Positions 7,954 to 15,897 of a stretch of 39,526 bases of DNA are shown piece by piece. Made by a program: the position numbers and the translations under genes. Source of the DNA: Clostridia bacterium (GTDB taxonomy: Bacteria; Bacillota; Clostridia; Oscillospirales; Acutalibacteraceae); assembly GCA_017432485.1 (NCBI GenBank), contig JAFRJB010000074.1, positions 1-39,526 of the forward strand. The letters run 5' to 3'. Each line of letters opens with the position of its first letter. The stretch's first letter is position 1. A model generated the notes under the pieces. It made no database searches, was not told where the DNA came from, and worked only from the letters and a program-made list of their open reading frames with translations.

Positions 7954-10191
7954 ATGAAAAGAGTATTGAGCTTACTTTTAGCGGTAGTAATGGTCTTTAG
8001 TATTGTTGCGTTTGCCCCGGCGGCGAATGCGGCAAACCTGCACACTGTCAAAATTCAAGGAAAGTATCACCAAACGCAGGCGAGAGCCCTTTTAAAGAAA
8101 ATGAATGCTTTCCGCGCAAGTACCAACGCTTGGGCATGGAACTATAACAACACCCAAAAAGTTTCTTACCCGAAACTGCAAAGCTTTACCTACGACTATG
8201 AGTTAGAGCAAATTGCAATGCAGAGAGCTGCGGAAATCGCCGTTTACTATGGTGCGGATTACGGCGCGGACTACACCCAAATTCACAAACGCCCTAATGG
8301 CGAAAACTGGGATACGGCGCACACGAATTTCAACGCTGAAAACGGCTATGCCATCGGTGAAAACATTTTTGCCGCCATCAACTGTGATACGCAGGAAAGC
8401 GCCGAGCAGGCGTATGATGCTTGGCTGGAAGCCGATCATTATTACGACGGGCAATCGCACCGCCGCAACATCTTAAGTGTTCCCTACCCCTTTATCACCA
8501 CGGCATTTGCCTGTTTTGAGGTCAATGGTGTGTTCTATTGGGTGGAACTGTTTAGAAGCCAAAACAATATTAACCCGACACCGACTACGGTCACCGAAGC
8601 GGAAAAATATGTGAATGTTTCCTTAAATAAGCAGTTCATTAAAAGTTGGGAAATGATTGATTCCACTGATGCCTTTGCTATGAGCACCGGTGAAAGTGTC
8701 ACCTTACAACCAACCGGCAAACTTGTCACAATCAATCACCTGATTACAGAATATAATCCGACTACCGGCGTGGAAACACCTTATCCAACTTCGCTGAAAG
8801 TCGTGGCAACGCTGACTTCTTCCAACCCGAATGTGGTGCGCGTTTCCGGCAACACCATCACAGCGCTCAAGACCGGCTCGGTCACCATCACGGCGAGCGC
8901 ATTTGACCGCAGTTTTAAATACACGGTTTATGTACAACCGAGTGATTTGGCAACAGCAACCATTACACTTGATAAACATGCCGATACTTATATTTACACC
9001 GGCAACCCGATTACACCTCAAATCACTTCCGTACAGTTAGGAGATGCCACGCTGTCACCGGAAGACTACTCGGTGACCTATTCCGATAATGTGGAAATCG
9101 GCACCGGCCTTATCACCATTGTCGGTAAAGGCAACTATACCGGCGTAGCAACCAAAACCTTCCATATTATCAACAGCAGTAACTGCAACCATCACCCGGT
9201 TTCAGACGACCCGGTTCAAGCAACTTGTATTACGCGCGGAAAAGGTCGCGGTTACCATTGTGATATTTGCGGGAAAGTGCTTTCCGCTCAAGAAGATCTC
9301 GGCTATGGTAATCACTTGGTTATCTACGATTCCCCTATTGAGCCGACCTGCCAAGTGGAAGGCTTTACCGAAGGCTCTCACTGTGCCCTGTGCTACGCCG
9401 TTCTCACGAAACCTGTCAGCCTTGGCTACGGAGAGCACCGTGTTGTGACCGACAAAGCTGTGGAACCCACTTGTGAACTTGATGGTAAAACAGAGGGTTC
9501 GCACTGTACAGTATGCAATAAAACCATTGTTGCGCAAACCACTATTCCGAAATTCGGGCACGACTATGGCGCACAAATTACCAAAAAAGCGACATTAAGC
9601 GCTGATGGTAAAATTTACCAAACCTGCCAAAGAAAAGGTTGCGGCTATTCCAAGGTTCTTAAGACAATCAACTACCCGAAAACCTTCACCCTTACGGCAG
9701 AGACATTCACCTACAACGGCAAGGTGCAAAAGCCGAAATTTGCGGTCAAAGACTCCGCCGGCAAAGGCATTTCTACGGCAAACTTTGCTTACAGTATTCC
9801 CAACGGCAAAAATGTCGGCAAATATAAAATTACCGCTAAATTCAAAGGTAATTATTCCGGCACCAAGTATCTCTACTACTACATTCGCCCGAAGAATACT
9901 TCTAAATTCACCTTAACTGCCGCCAAAAAGGCAATCAAGGTTAAATGGAATACCCAAAAGAACCAAACCAAGGGTTACCAAATCCAGTATTCGCTGTATG
10001 CGGATTTCCACACGGCAAAAACCTTTACATTAAAGGACAACCGCTACAATGTCGCGACCATTTCCTCGCTGACAGGCGGCAAAAAATACTATGTCAGAAT
10101 GCGCACCTACCATACTGTCAAGTTTGAGGGCAAAGCTGTCAATATTTACTCGTTCTGGTCGGGTAAAAAATCTATCACTACAAAAAAATAA
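7954..10191 (+). CDS. Secreted CAP/SCP-domain protein with Ig-like and CxxC repeats
   Basis: An exported surface protein of about 745 residues. The ATG at 7954 is preferred over an in-frame GTG at 7942 because AAAGGTGG ends 8 bp before it and the signal peptide then starts MKRVLSLLL. Domains in order: signal peptide (1-26); CAP domain (about 45-205) with GENIFA and SHRRNIL; a BIG2-type Ig-like domain (about 225-330); a module with YTGNPITP...GKGNYTG (about 335-400); three CxxC modules (HCDICG, HCALCY, HCTVCN; about 405-530); a further beta module; and a C-terminal fibronectin-III-like domain with KGYQIQYS and YYVRMRTY. This architecture is typical of clostridial cell-surface proteins. Role unknown. 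Confidence 0.85.
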   Translation: MKRVLSLLLAVVMVFSIVAFAPAANAANLHTVKIQGKYHQTQARALLKKMNAFRASTNAWAWNYNNTQKVSYPKLQSFTYDYELEQIAMQRAAEIAVYYGADYGADYTQIHKRPNGENWDTAHTNFNAENGYAIGENIFAAINCDTQESAEQAYDAWLEADHYYDGQSHRRNILSVPYPFITTAFACFEVNGVFYWVELFRSQNNINPTPTTVTEAEKYVNVSLNKQFIKSWEMIDSTDAFAMSTGESVTLQPTGKLVTINHLITEYNPTTGVETPYPTSLKVVATLTSSNPNVVRVSGNTITALKTGSVTITASAFDRSFKYTVYVQPSDLATATITLDKHADTYIYTGNPITPQITSVQLGDATLSPEDYSVTYSDNVEIGTGLITIVGKGNYTGVATKTFHIINSSNCNHHPVSDDPVQATCITRGKGRGYHCDICGKVLSAQEDLGYGNHLVIYDSPIEPTCQVEGFTEGSHCALCYAVLTKPVSLGYGEHRVVTDKAVEPTCELDGKTEGSHCTVCNKTIVAQTTIPKFGHDYGAQITKKATLSADGKIYQTCQRKGCGYSKVLKTINYPKTFTLTAETFTYNGKVQKPKFAVKDSAGKGISTANFAYSIPNGKNVGKYKITAKFKGNYSGTKYLYYYIRPKNTSKFTLTAAKKAIKVKWNTQKNQTKGYQIQYSLYADFHTAKTFTLKDNRYNVATISSLTGGKKYYVRMRTYHTVKFEGKAVNIYSFWSGKKSITTKK

Positions 10192-10214
10192 ATCTTTAGG
10201 ATTGGAGAAAAAAT

Positions 10215-11273
10215 ATGTTTGAACAATATCTTTCAGACAAAAGGCTGCCGGTTCCAACCCCCGCAAAAGTGGTGGATGAAAACGGCAAAGTAGCATTCGG
10301 CACTTTCGATAAAGAGTTTGAAGTGATGAACTTTTTGGATGCCGACAAACCCTCTCTCTTCCCGAATTCACTTAATAAATTTAAGCTGACTTTGTGGGAA
10401 GCAGTAGAAGTCAATTTTGACGACATCACCCTATTGACCGCCGTGTGCGATATGGGCATTTTCGGCACAGCGCTGACAATCCTCTATGATAAGGCAAGCG
10501 GTAAACTCATTTCGTGGGCGCCAATTCTCAAAAAAGGTGAATATGCCATCGCAGAAAATCTCTTAAACGGTGCAAAAACCGTTTCCACCAACCCGAACGA
10601 CACCATCACCTTTGTCAACAATTTTCAAGACGGCAGAGCCGATGTCTGCGGGCAGACAAGCAGTAAAGACGGCACGATTTCTTACAACGTAAAACTGACC
10701 AGAGTTTCCGAACCGAGCGTTGTGGTTATCCCCTTCGGCAAAAACAGACCGCTTTACTCACAAAAAGATTTATTTAAAGTGGAAGGTTTTGTAGAAGTTA
10801 ACGGCAAGCGCTATGAAGCCAATGAAAATACCGCCGCTGTCATTGACGACCACAGAGGCTATTACCCCTATAAAGCTCACTATGACTGGGTTTCTACTAT
10901 GGGCACTGCGGTCATTGACGGTAAGAAGCAGTACTTCGGCTTTAATCTCACCCGCAACCAGTCCATCAATCAGGATGATTACAATGAGAACCTGATTTGG
11001 TTTGAAGGTTCCTCTACTCGCTTGACTCCGGTCAAGTTCGAGCATATTAACGGTGACCCCTTCAAATGGTATATTTATGATGATTACGGCATGGTCAAGG
11101 TTTACTTTGACATTACAGATGAGCATTTGATGCGTGTGGCTGCCGGTTTAATTGATATTAATTATCATGTCGACTTCGGCACCCTGCGCGGTTATATCTG
11201 TAAGCCCGACGGCACCAAGATTGTGCTTGACGGTATGACAGGCATCGGTGAGGACAAGTCGTTGAGAATATAA
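10215..11273 (+). CDS. Probable DUF2804-family protein
   Basis: A 352-residue soluble protein with no signal peptide or membrane segment. The N-terminal pattern FGTFDKEFEVMNF and the repeated beta-strand segments ending in Trp/Tyr-rich blocks remind me of the DUF2804 family of uncharacterised clostridial proteins, but I cannot confirm this without a profile search. It starts 23 bp after the CAP gene with ribosome binding site TTGGAG and may be co-transcribed. Its last codons form the left arm of a hairpin that leads into a heptad repeat. No function is proposed. Confidence 0.6.
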   Translation: MFEQYLSDKRLPVPTPAKVVDENGKVAFGTFDKEFEVMNFLDADKPSLFPNSLNKFKLTLWEAVEVNFDDITLLTAVCDMGIFGTALTILYDKASGKLISWAPILKKGEYAIAENLLNGAKTVSTNPNDTITFVNNFQDGRADVCGQTSSKDGTISYNVKLTRVSEPSVVVIPFGKNRPLYSQKDLFKVEGFVEVNGKRYEANENTAAVIDDHRGYYPYKAHYDWVSTMGTAVIDGKKQYFGFNLTRNQSINQDDYNENLIWFEGSSTRLTPVKFEHINGDPFKWYIYDDYGMVKVYFDITDEHLMRVAAGLIDINYHVDFGTLRGYICKPDGTKIVLDGMTGIGEDKSLRI

Positions 11274-11304
11274 CCATATTCAGCCGACAGGCAACAGCCA
11301 ACAG
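11266..11304 (+). repeat. Hairpin-heptad element at the DUF2804 gene end
   Basis: GAATAT (11266-11271, last codons and start of the stop codon) is repeated inverted as ATATTC (11276-11281). Heptads TCAGCCG, ACAGGCA, ACAGCCA and ACAG then run from 11280 to 11304, starting in the last two bases of the hairpin. Confidence 0.65.
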
Positions 11305-11310
11305 TTATTC

Positions 11311-11342
11311 AACCCGAGAGAAGTACTTCTCTCGGGTTTTAT
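11311..11342 (+). terminator. Rho-independent terminator after the DUF2804 gene
   Basis: A perfect 14-bp palindrome arm pair (11311-11338, CCCGAGAGAAG facing CTTCTCTCGGG) followed by a short T run. Confidence 0.85.
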
Positions 11343-11378
11343 GATAAATGTAAAAAGCTGCTTCAACACATTATATAG

Positions 11379-11407
11379 TTGACTTTTGACTATATTATAT
11401 ATATAAT
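11379..11407 (+). promoter_or_regulatory. Promoter of the cytidylyltransferase gene
   Basis: TTGACT (11379-11384), 17-bp spacer, TATAAT (11402-11407). A near-perfect vegetative promoter about 55 bp before the start codon. Confidence 0.75.
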
Positions 11408-11463
11408 ATAATAGATATGGTATTTCTGTAAATACCGCATTTTTACTCGAAAGGTTTAGATGT

Positions 11464-12168
11464 ATGAACACCGTTTTATTTATGATGGGCGGTACCGGCA
11501 CTCGATTCGGCGCCGATATTCCCAAGCAATATATTGAGGTGGAAGGCAGACCGATTTATACCTATGTAGTCGAAGCCTACGCCAAAATCAAAGCCATTGA
11601 TCATATTGTCATCGTTTCTCACGCCGATTGGATTGATTTTGTCAACGAAACCAATGCAAAACTCGGCTTGCAAAAAATTGCAGGCGTGGTTGCCGGCGGC
11701 AACACCCGCAGCGAGTCAGTACTCAACGGCTTGACCAAAATCAGCGAATTCGGTGCGGCGAAAGATGTTATTCTCATTCACGATGCCACCCACCCCTATG
11801 TTGACAAAGAAGGCACACTCAAAATCATTGAAAGTGTTAAAAAACACGGCGGTGCCACTTTGGGCGCCTGTCAATACGACACGATGTATATGATGGATGA
11901 AAACAATATGCTCACCAAGGTCGTGCCGCGGCAGTTTATTGTTTCCGGTGCTTCCCCCGAAGCGTTTGAGTTCGGCACAATTTATGACATTTATAAAAAT
12001 GCCGACCCGCAGTATTTTGAGCAGATGACCAGCGCCGGTGCGATTGCGCTTGCCAATAACATCCCCATGGAGGTTGTACCGACTAATCTCATCAACCTCA
12101 AAATCACCCACAAAGATGATATGGATGCCTGCAAACTGCTGCTCAAATCCTATTTCTTTGAGGAATAA
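11464..12168 (+). CDS. IspD/TarI-type cytidylyltransferase
   Basis: Transfers CMP from CTP to a sugar- or polyol-phosphate. At 234 residues it has the length of IspD (2-C-methyl-D-erythritol 4-phosphate cytidylyltransferase) and TarI (ribitol-5-phosphate cytidylyltransferase). The nucleotide-binding loop GGTGTRFG with PKQYI follows at residues 9-22, HDATHPYV (about 106) matches the HDAxRP block, and the C-terminal ITHKDD matches the iT.p.D block. The HDAT substitution and the absence of an ispF neighbour make a polyol-phosphate (TarI-like) role at least as likely as isoprenoid synthesis. The downstream genes are sugar-phosphate enzymes. Confidence 0.85.
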   Translation: MNTVLFMMGGTGTRFGADIPKQYIEVEGRPIYTYVVEAYAKIKAIDHIVIVSHADWIDFVNETNAKLGLQKIAGVVAGGNTRSESVLNGLTKISEFGAAKDVILIHDATHPYVDKEGTLKIIESVKKHGGATLGACQYDTMYMMDENNMLTKVVPRQFIVSGASPEAFEFGTIYDIYKNADPQYFEQMTSAGAIALANNIPMEVVPTNLINLKITHKDDMDACKLLLKSYFFEE

Positions 12169-12200
12169 TAACGGATAATAATTTTACAGGATATCTGCTT

Positions 12201-12312
12201 CATCTGATTGGCACTTTTCGGCTGCAACTGCACAAACACTCTTTGCAATACACAAAGTATTGCGACATCGCGTTCGCTTGTTGCAGTCAAAAAATACTCA
12301 ATCATCTTGATG
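12201..12312. repeat. Long nested hairpin element upstream of gatZ
   Basis: In the 221-bp gap after the cytidylyltransferase, four stems nest: CATC/GATG (12201-12204 / 12309-12312), TGATTG/CAATCA (12205-12210 / 12299-12304), CTGCAAC/GTTGCAG (12222-12228 / 12280-12286) and GCAATAC/GTATTGC (12245-12251 / 12257-12263). No reading frame is apparent. It could be a structured leader RNA for gatZ or a miniature mobile element. The gatZ ribosome binding site AAGGAG follows at about 12374. Confidence 0.55.
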
Positions 12313-12389
12313 CATCTACCCGTAAAAAATTATCTGATGAATTACAACTTTCAATCTATTTTGAAACTTATCTAAGGAGAGTATAGACT

Positions 12390-13721
12390 ATGATTAATCC
12401 GTTAAAAGATATGGTCGAAAAGAGAAAAATCGGTATTCACTGCGGCATTCCTTCTTATTGCAGCGCCAACAAGTTGGTCATTGAAGCGGCACTGGAACAG
12501 GCAAAGAGACTGCCCGGTCAAAGTGTGCTCATTGAAGCGACTTCCAATCAGGTGAACCAAGACGGCGGCTATACCAAAATGCTGCCTGCCGATTTTAAAG
12601 AATATGTATACCAAATCGCAGAGCGCATTGATTTTGATAAAAACCTCATTGTGCTCGGCGGCGACCACTTAGGTCCCCTGCCGTGGTGCGACAAGCCTGC
12701 CGATTACGCAATGGAACAGGCAAAAATCCTGGTGCAGCTGTGTGTCGCTTCCGGTTATACCAAAATTCATTTGGATACAAGCATGAAACTCGGCGATGAC
12801 CCTGCCGGTGCGTTAGACCCGCTGGTGGTTGCCGAAAGAGGCGCCTTCCTCTATAAAGCGGCAGAAGAAACCTTTGCAGAGTATCTCAAAGAGCATCCGG
12901 ATGCCGTGCATCCCGTGTATGTAATCGGTTCGGAAGTACCGATTCCCGGCGGTGATCAGGAAGAGGGTGACCACGTAGAAGTGACCACTCCCAAGGATTT
13001 TGAAAACACCTTGCGCGCCTATAAAGAGAAATTTCACGAGTTGGGGCTTGATAACGCCTGGGAAAACATTATTGCCGTGGTCGTGCAGCCCGGTGTGGAA
13101 TTCGGCAATGCCGATGTGCACAATTATGACAGGTTGGATGCGGCAGACCTATGCAAAACCCTTAAGAAATACCCCGACATTGTTTTTGAAGGTCACTCTA
13201 CCGACTACCAGACCCCGCAGGCACTCAACGAAATGGTGCAAGACGGTATCGCCATTATCAAGGTCGGTCCTGCCCTCACCTTTGCGGTGCGCGAAGGCTT
13301 ATATGCTCTCTCGATGATGGAAAAAGAGCTGATTACCGATGAAAGCAAGCGCGCAAACTTCATTGAAGTGCTTGAACAGGCAATGCTTGATAACCCGAAG
13401 TATTGGGTGAAGTATTACGACGGTGATGATCACAAGCAGTTCCTTTCGAGAAAATACGGTTTTTCCGATAGAAGCCGCTACTATATGACCGTTCCGGCAG
13501 TGGACGAAGCGATTGAAAAGCTGCTTAAGAATATCGACGATATCGGCGGCATTCCGCTCAATATGCTCCGCCAATATATGCCGCAGCAATTTAAGCACAT
13601 CCGCGAAGGCAGCTTGATTAACCCGACTGCCCGTGATTTGTGTAAAGACAAGGTAGTCGAGATTATCGATGACTACAATTATGCGGTCATTCACTCTTAT
13701 ATGACAGCGAATATGTTCTAA
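12390..13721 (+). CDS. gatZ: Tagatose-bisphosphate aldolase class II, GatZ/KbaZ-type subunit
   Basis: A 443-residue member of the GatZ/KbaZ family. In enterobacteria these are the non-catalytic partners that stabilise GatY/KbaY, which split D-tagatose 1,6-bisphosphate to DHAP and glyceraldehyde 3-phosphate. Family blocks visible are IHCGIPSYCSAN (about 11), IEATSNQVNQDGGYT (about 49), LGGDHLGP (about 89), HLDTSMKLGDDP (about 129), VIGSEVPIPGG (about 180) and FEGHSTDYQTP (about 265). It is somewhat longer than the E. coli proteins (about 420). No gatY/kbaY aldolase is present in this window, so it may act alone; epimerase activity has been reported for some relatives. The dehydrogenase gene follows. 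Confidence 0.85.
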   Translation: MINPLKDMVEKRKIGIHCGIPSYCSANKLVIEAALEQAKRLPGQSVLIEATSNQVNQDGGYTKMLPADFKEYVYQIAERIDFDKNLIVLGGDHLGPLPWCDKPADYAMEQAKILVQLCVASGYTKIHLDTSMKLGDDPAGALDPLVVAERGAFLYKAAEETFAEYLKEHPDAVHPVYVIGSEVPIPGGDQEEGDHVEVTTPKDFENTLRAYKEKFHELGLDNAWENIIAVVVQPGVEFGNADVHNYDRLDAADLCKTLKKYPDIVFEGHSTDYQTPQALNEMVQDGIAIIKVGPALTFAVREGLYALSMMEKELITDESKRANFIEVLEQAMLDNPKYWVKYYDGDDHKQFLSRKYGFSDRSRYYMTVPAVDEAIEKLLKNIDDIGGIPLNMLRQYMPQQFKHIREGSLINPTARDLCKDKVVEIIDDYNYAVIHSYMTANMF

Positions 13722-13774
13722 AGGGCGGTGCCCTTTAGAACAGTGTTCAGTGTTCAGCGTTCAGCGTTCAGTCA
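13714..13774 (+). repeat. Hairpin-heptad element at the gatZ gene end
   Basis: A perfect 13-bp inverted repeat (13714-13726 / 13730-13742, loop GGT) whose left arm is the end of gatZ, stop codon included. Five heptads follow without a break: ACAGTGT, TCAGTGT, TCAGCGT, TCAGCGT, TCAGTCA (13740-13774). There is no T run after the stem, so it is not a standard terminator. Confidence 0.8.
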
Positions 13775-13798
13775 ATGAAAAAACAAACTTATATTGTA

Positions 13799-13826
13799 TT
13801 GAGGCGCTGCAAATGGCGCCTCAATG
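13799..13826 (+). promoter_or_regulatory. Hairpin upstream of gatD
   Basis: A perfect 10-bp inverted repeat (ATTGAGGCGC facing GCGCCTCAAT with an 8-base loop) lies about 30 bp before the gatD start codon. It has no T tail, so an RNA-stabilising or regulatory role is possible. No protein-binding site is recognised. Confidence 0.4.
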
Positions 13827-13855
13827 CCCTACTTGCAAAAGTGAAAGGAAAAACT

Positions 13856-14905
13856 ATGAAAGCATCAGTATTATACGGCGATGAAGATTTAAGATATGAA
13901 GATGTACCGGACCCGGTAGTCGGTGACAATGATGTAAAAATCCAAGTCAAAGCCTGCGGCGTGTGCGGTTCGGATATTTCGCGCGTGCTTGCCGGCGGCG
14001 CTCACTACTACCCCATCATTTTAGGGCACGAGTTTTCGGGCGTTGTTGCCGAGGTGGGTAAAAATGTGACTCGCGTCAAGGTCGGCGACCATGTGGCAGG
14101 CGTACCGCTCAAATCCTGCTTAAACTGCCCCGACTGCGCGAAGGGCAATTTCTCGCAGTGCAAAAACTACTCCTTCATCGGCTCCCGCGACCCGGGCGCT
14201 TATGCCGAATACTGTGTGGTGCCCGAAACCAACGCCGTGAAAGTGGATGAGAGTATTCCCTTTACGAGCGCCGCTATGTTTGAACCCTGCACTGTTTCGC
14301 TGCACGGCGTAAGAGTGAGTAAATATAGAGGCGGCGGTACGGTCGCTATTCTCGGTTGCGGCACCATCGGCTTCTTTGCGCTCGAGTGGGCAAAGATTTT
14401 CGGCGCAAAGAAAATTGTCGCCTTTGACATCTCTCCCGAGCAGTTGGAAACCGCTAAAAATGTGGGCGCTGATGCTGTCATTAACACGTTAGACAAAGAC
14501 TTTATGGAGCAGGCAATGGCGCTGACCGACGGCAGAGGTTTCGATTGGGTGTTTGAAAGTGCCGGCAGTGTGCCGACCATTCAAATGGCATTCGAGCTTG
14601 CCGGCAATCAGGGGCACATTTGCTTTATCGGCACCCCTGTAAAAGAGATGACCTTTACAAAGAAATTGTGGGAAAATATCAACCGCAAAGAGCTGACTTT
14701 GACAGGCTCCTGGATGAGCGGCGGTACAGCCCCCTTCCCCGGCGATGATTGGAGCCTTGCAGCGCACTATGTTGCCACCGGAGAGATGATTATCGACCCG
14801 AAGTTTATCTACAAAAAGTGGGCGCTCAAAGATGCGCGCGAAGCGTTCCAGGATTTCAAAACCCCGGGTAAAGTCAAAGGTAGAATCATGCTGGTCAATG
14901 AATAA
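13856..14905 (+). CDS. gatD: Zinc-dependent dehydrogenase, galactitol-1-phosphate 5-dehydrogenase type
   Basis: Medium-chain zinc dehydrogenase of 349 residues that would oxidise galactitol 1-phosphate to tagatose 6-phosphate with NAD. Visible are CGVCGSD with the catalytic-zinc Cys, AHYYPIILGHEFSG (zinc His/Glu), four structural-zinc Cys in SCLNCPDCAKGNFSQC, FIGSRDPGAYAEY, and the Rossmann motif AILGCGTIGFF. The blocks AHYYPI and FIGSR match E. coli GatD closely. The ATG at 13856 is chosen because GAAAGGA precedes it and the protein then begins at the conserved N-terminus; an earlier in-frame ATG (13775) would add 27 residues across a heptad repeat and a hairpin. It forms a galactitol/tagatose pair with the upstream gatZ-like gene. 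Confidence 0.85.
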   Translation: MKASVLYGDEDLRYEDVPDPVVGDNDVKIQVKACGVCGSDISRVLAGGAHYYPIILGHEFSGVVAEVGKNVTRVKVGDHVAGVPLKSCLNCPDCAKGNFSQCKNYSFIGSRDPGAYAEYCVVPETNAVKVDESIPFTSAAMFEPCTVSLHGVRVSKYRGGGTVAILGCGTIGFFALEWAKIFGAKKIVAFDISPEQLETAKNVGADAVINTLDKDFMEQAMALTDGRGFDWVFESAGSVPTIQMAFELAGNQGHICFIGTPVKEMTFTKKLWENINRKELTLTGSWMSGGTAPFPGDDWSLAAHYVATGEMIIDPKFIYKKWALKDAREAFQDFKTPGKVKGRIMLVNE

Positions 14906-14954
14906 ACCGGGTTGATTCATTGACAGTATACAGCTAACAGTATTTAGTTAACAG
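14894..14954 (+). repeat. Hairpin-heptad element at the gatD gene end
   Basis: GTCAATGAAT (14894-14903, last codons and stop of gatD) is repeated inverted at 14915-14924. Heptads ACAGTAT, ACAGCTA, ACAGTAT, TTAGTTA and ACAG run from 14923 to 14954, starting in the last two bases of the hairpin. Confidence 0.8.
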
Positions 14955-14956
14955 AG

Positions 14957-14981
14957 GTGCCGCAGTGATGCGGCACTTTTT
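14957..14981 (+). terminator. Rho-independent terminator after gatD
   Basis: GTGCCGCA (14957-14964) pairs with TGCGGCAC (14969-14976) and is followed by five T. Confidence 0.85.
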
Positions 14982-15029
14982 CACAGGCTTTATGTGTGGA
15001 ATTTTTGCCAAGAAATTCCGATTTTCGTA

Positions 15030-15058
15030 TTGACTAAAGTTTTTTGCTATTATATAAT
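15030..15058 (+). promoter_or_regulatory. Promoter of the GtrA-family gene
   Basis: TTGACT (15030-15035), 17-bp spacer, TATAAT (15053-15058), about 40 bp before the start codon. Confidence 0.75.
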
Positions 15059-15098
15059 AGTTTTGTATTTTATAATTAAATAAATGAGGAGAAGGATT

Positions 15099-15773
15099 AT
15101 GGCAGAACAACAACAGAAACAAAAGTTCACCGAAAAGTATGCCGAACTTTGGAAATTCATCAAATTCACACTGGTAGGTTTTTCTTCTACCCTTGTGGAA
15201 TTGGCAGTATTCTATTTATTGCAATATGTTGTATTTAAAGGCATTGCACATGCCCCGATGCCTGATAACGGCTTTTTCAATTTCTTGGCAAGTATCGGTT
15301 TGGCAGAAGGTTTAGGTATTTTCTATTCATATGTCATTTCCACCACAATCGGTTACATCATTGCATTTATCTTAAACAGAAAAACCACCTTCAAAGCGGA
15401 CTCCAATGTTGTATTGAGCACCATTTTGTACATCATCATGGTTGTCTTCACCATCATTGCCACCGCTTGGATTGGTACAAAATTCCAAAACTTCATGGTT
15501 GCAAAAGGTTTGAAATCCCTCGGCGATATTATCACCAAGCCTTTGGTTGCAACATTAGCTACCGCGTGGACTTACCCGCTTAACCGCTTTGTCATTCACA
15601 GACATAAGAAACCGGTGGAAGGCGAAGAAGGCGAAGAAGCTGAAGCTGCAGAAGCTACCGAAGCTACCGAAGTTGCTGAAGTTGCTGAAGTTGCTGAAGT
15701 TGCTCAAACCGCTGAAGCTGCTAAGACTGTAGACACTGCTGAAGCTGCTGCAGACACCACCGCAGAAAAATAA
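15099..15773 (+). CDS. GtrA-family membrane protein with acidic repetitive tail
   Basis: A polytopic membrane protein of 224 residues resembling GtrA/DPMS-type proteins, which help flip or handle polyprenyl-phosphate-linked sugars in cell-surface glycosylation. The block FIKFTLVGFSSTLVELAVFY (about 15-34) is the typical first membrane helix. Three more hydrophobic segments follow, with FILNRKTTF between helices 2 and 3 as in the family, and a NRFVIHRHKK end. The last 55 residues are a low-complexity Glu/Ala/Val/Thr tail built from a 9-bp tandem repeat. ATG 15099 is preferred over 15084 because GAGGAGAAGG lies directly before it. Single gene with its own promoter and terminator; family assignment by pattern only. 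Confidence 0.7.
   Translation: MAEQQQKQKFTEKYAELWKFIKFTLVGFSSTLVELAVFYLLQYVVFKGIAHAPMPDNGFFNFLASIGLAEGLGIFYSYVISTTIGYIIAFILNRKTTFKADSNVVLSTILYIIMVVFTIIATAWIGTKFQNFMVAKGLKSLGDIITKPLVATLATAWTYPLNRFVIHRHKKPVEGEEGEEAEAAEATEATEVAEVAEVAEVAQTAEAAKTVDTAEAAADTTAEK
15651..15704 (+). repeat. 9-bp tandem repeat within the GtrA gene
   Basis: Six consecutive 9-bp units: GAAGCTACC twice, then GAAGTTGCT four times (15669-15704). They encode Glu-Ala-Thr and Glu-Val-Ala triplets. Units stay in frame, so copy-number change would lengthen or shorten the tail without breaking the gene. Confidence 0.9.
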
Positions 15774-15780
15774 GCATTTC

Positions 15781-15816
15781 AAAAAAAGGATTTGGCAATA
15801 CGCCAAATCCTTTTTT
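15781..15816 (+). terminator. Rho-independent terminator after the GtrA gene
   Basis: AAAAGGATTTGGC pairs with GCCAAATCCTTTT around a 5-base loop, followed by T6. The A run on the other side makes it potentially bidirectional. Confidence 0.85.
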
Positions 15817-15832
15817 ATTGTATGGTATCGCA

Positions 15833-15897
15833 GACCTGTTCCCTGTTGCCTGAAAAAAAGAATGATACTCTCAAGGAGTACCATTCTTTTTATTTCA
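15833..15897 (-). repeat. Hairpin-heptad element and terminator at the end of the RiPP operon
   Basis: Read on the minus strand, the end of the ABC transporter gene (TGAAA plus stop) begins a hairpin (15876-15897 facing 15851-15870, with a T7 run) that can act as the operon terminator. Heptads TCAGGCA, ACAGGGA and ACAGGTC follow at once (15853 down to 15833), starting in the last three bases of the stem. The same junction occurs at 11266, 13714 and 14894. Confidence 0.75.

Noticed and set aside
13740..13774. CRISPR-like array
   Set aside because: Units are only 7 bp with no spacers of constant length and no cas genes nearby; the arrays are better described as heptad repeats.
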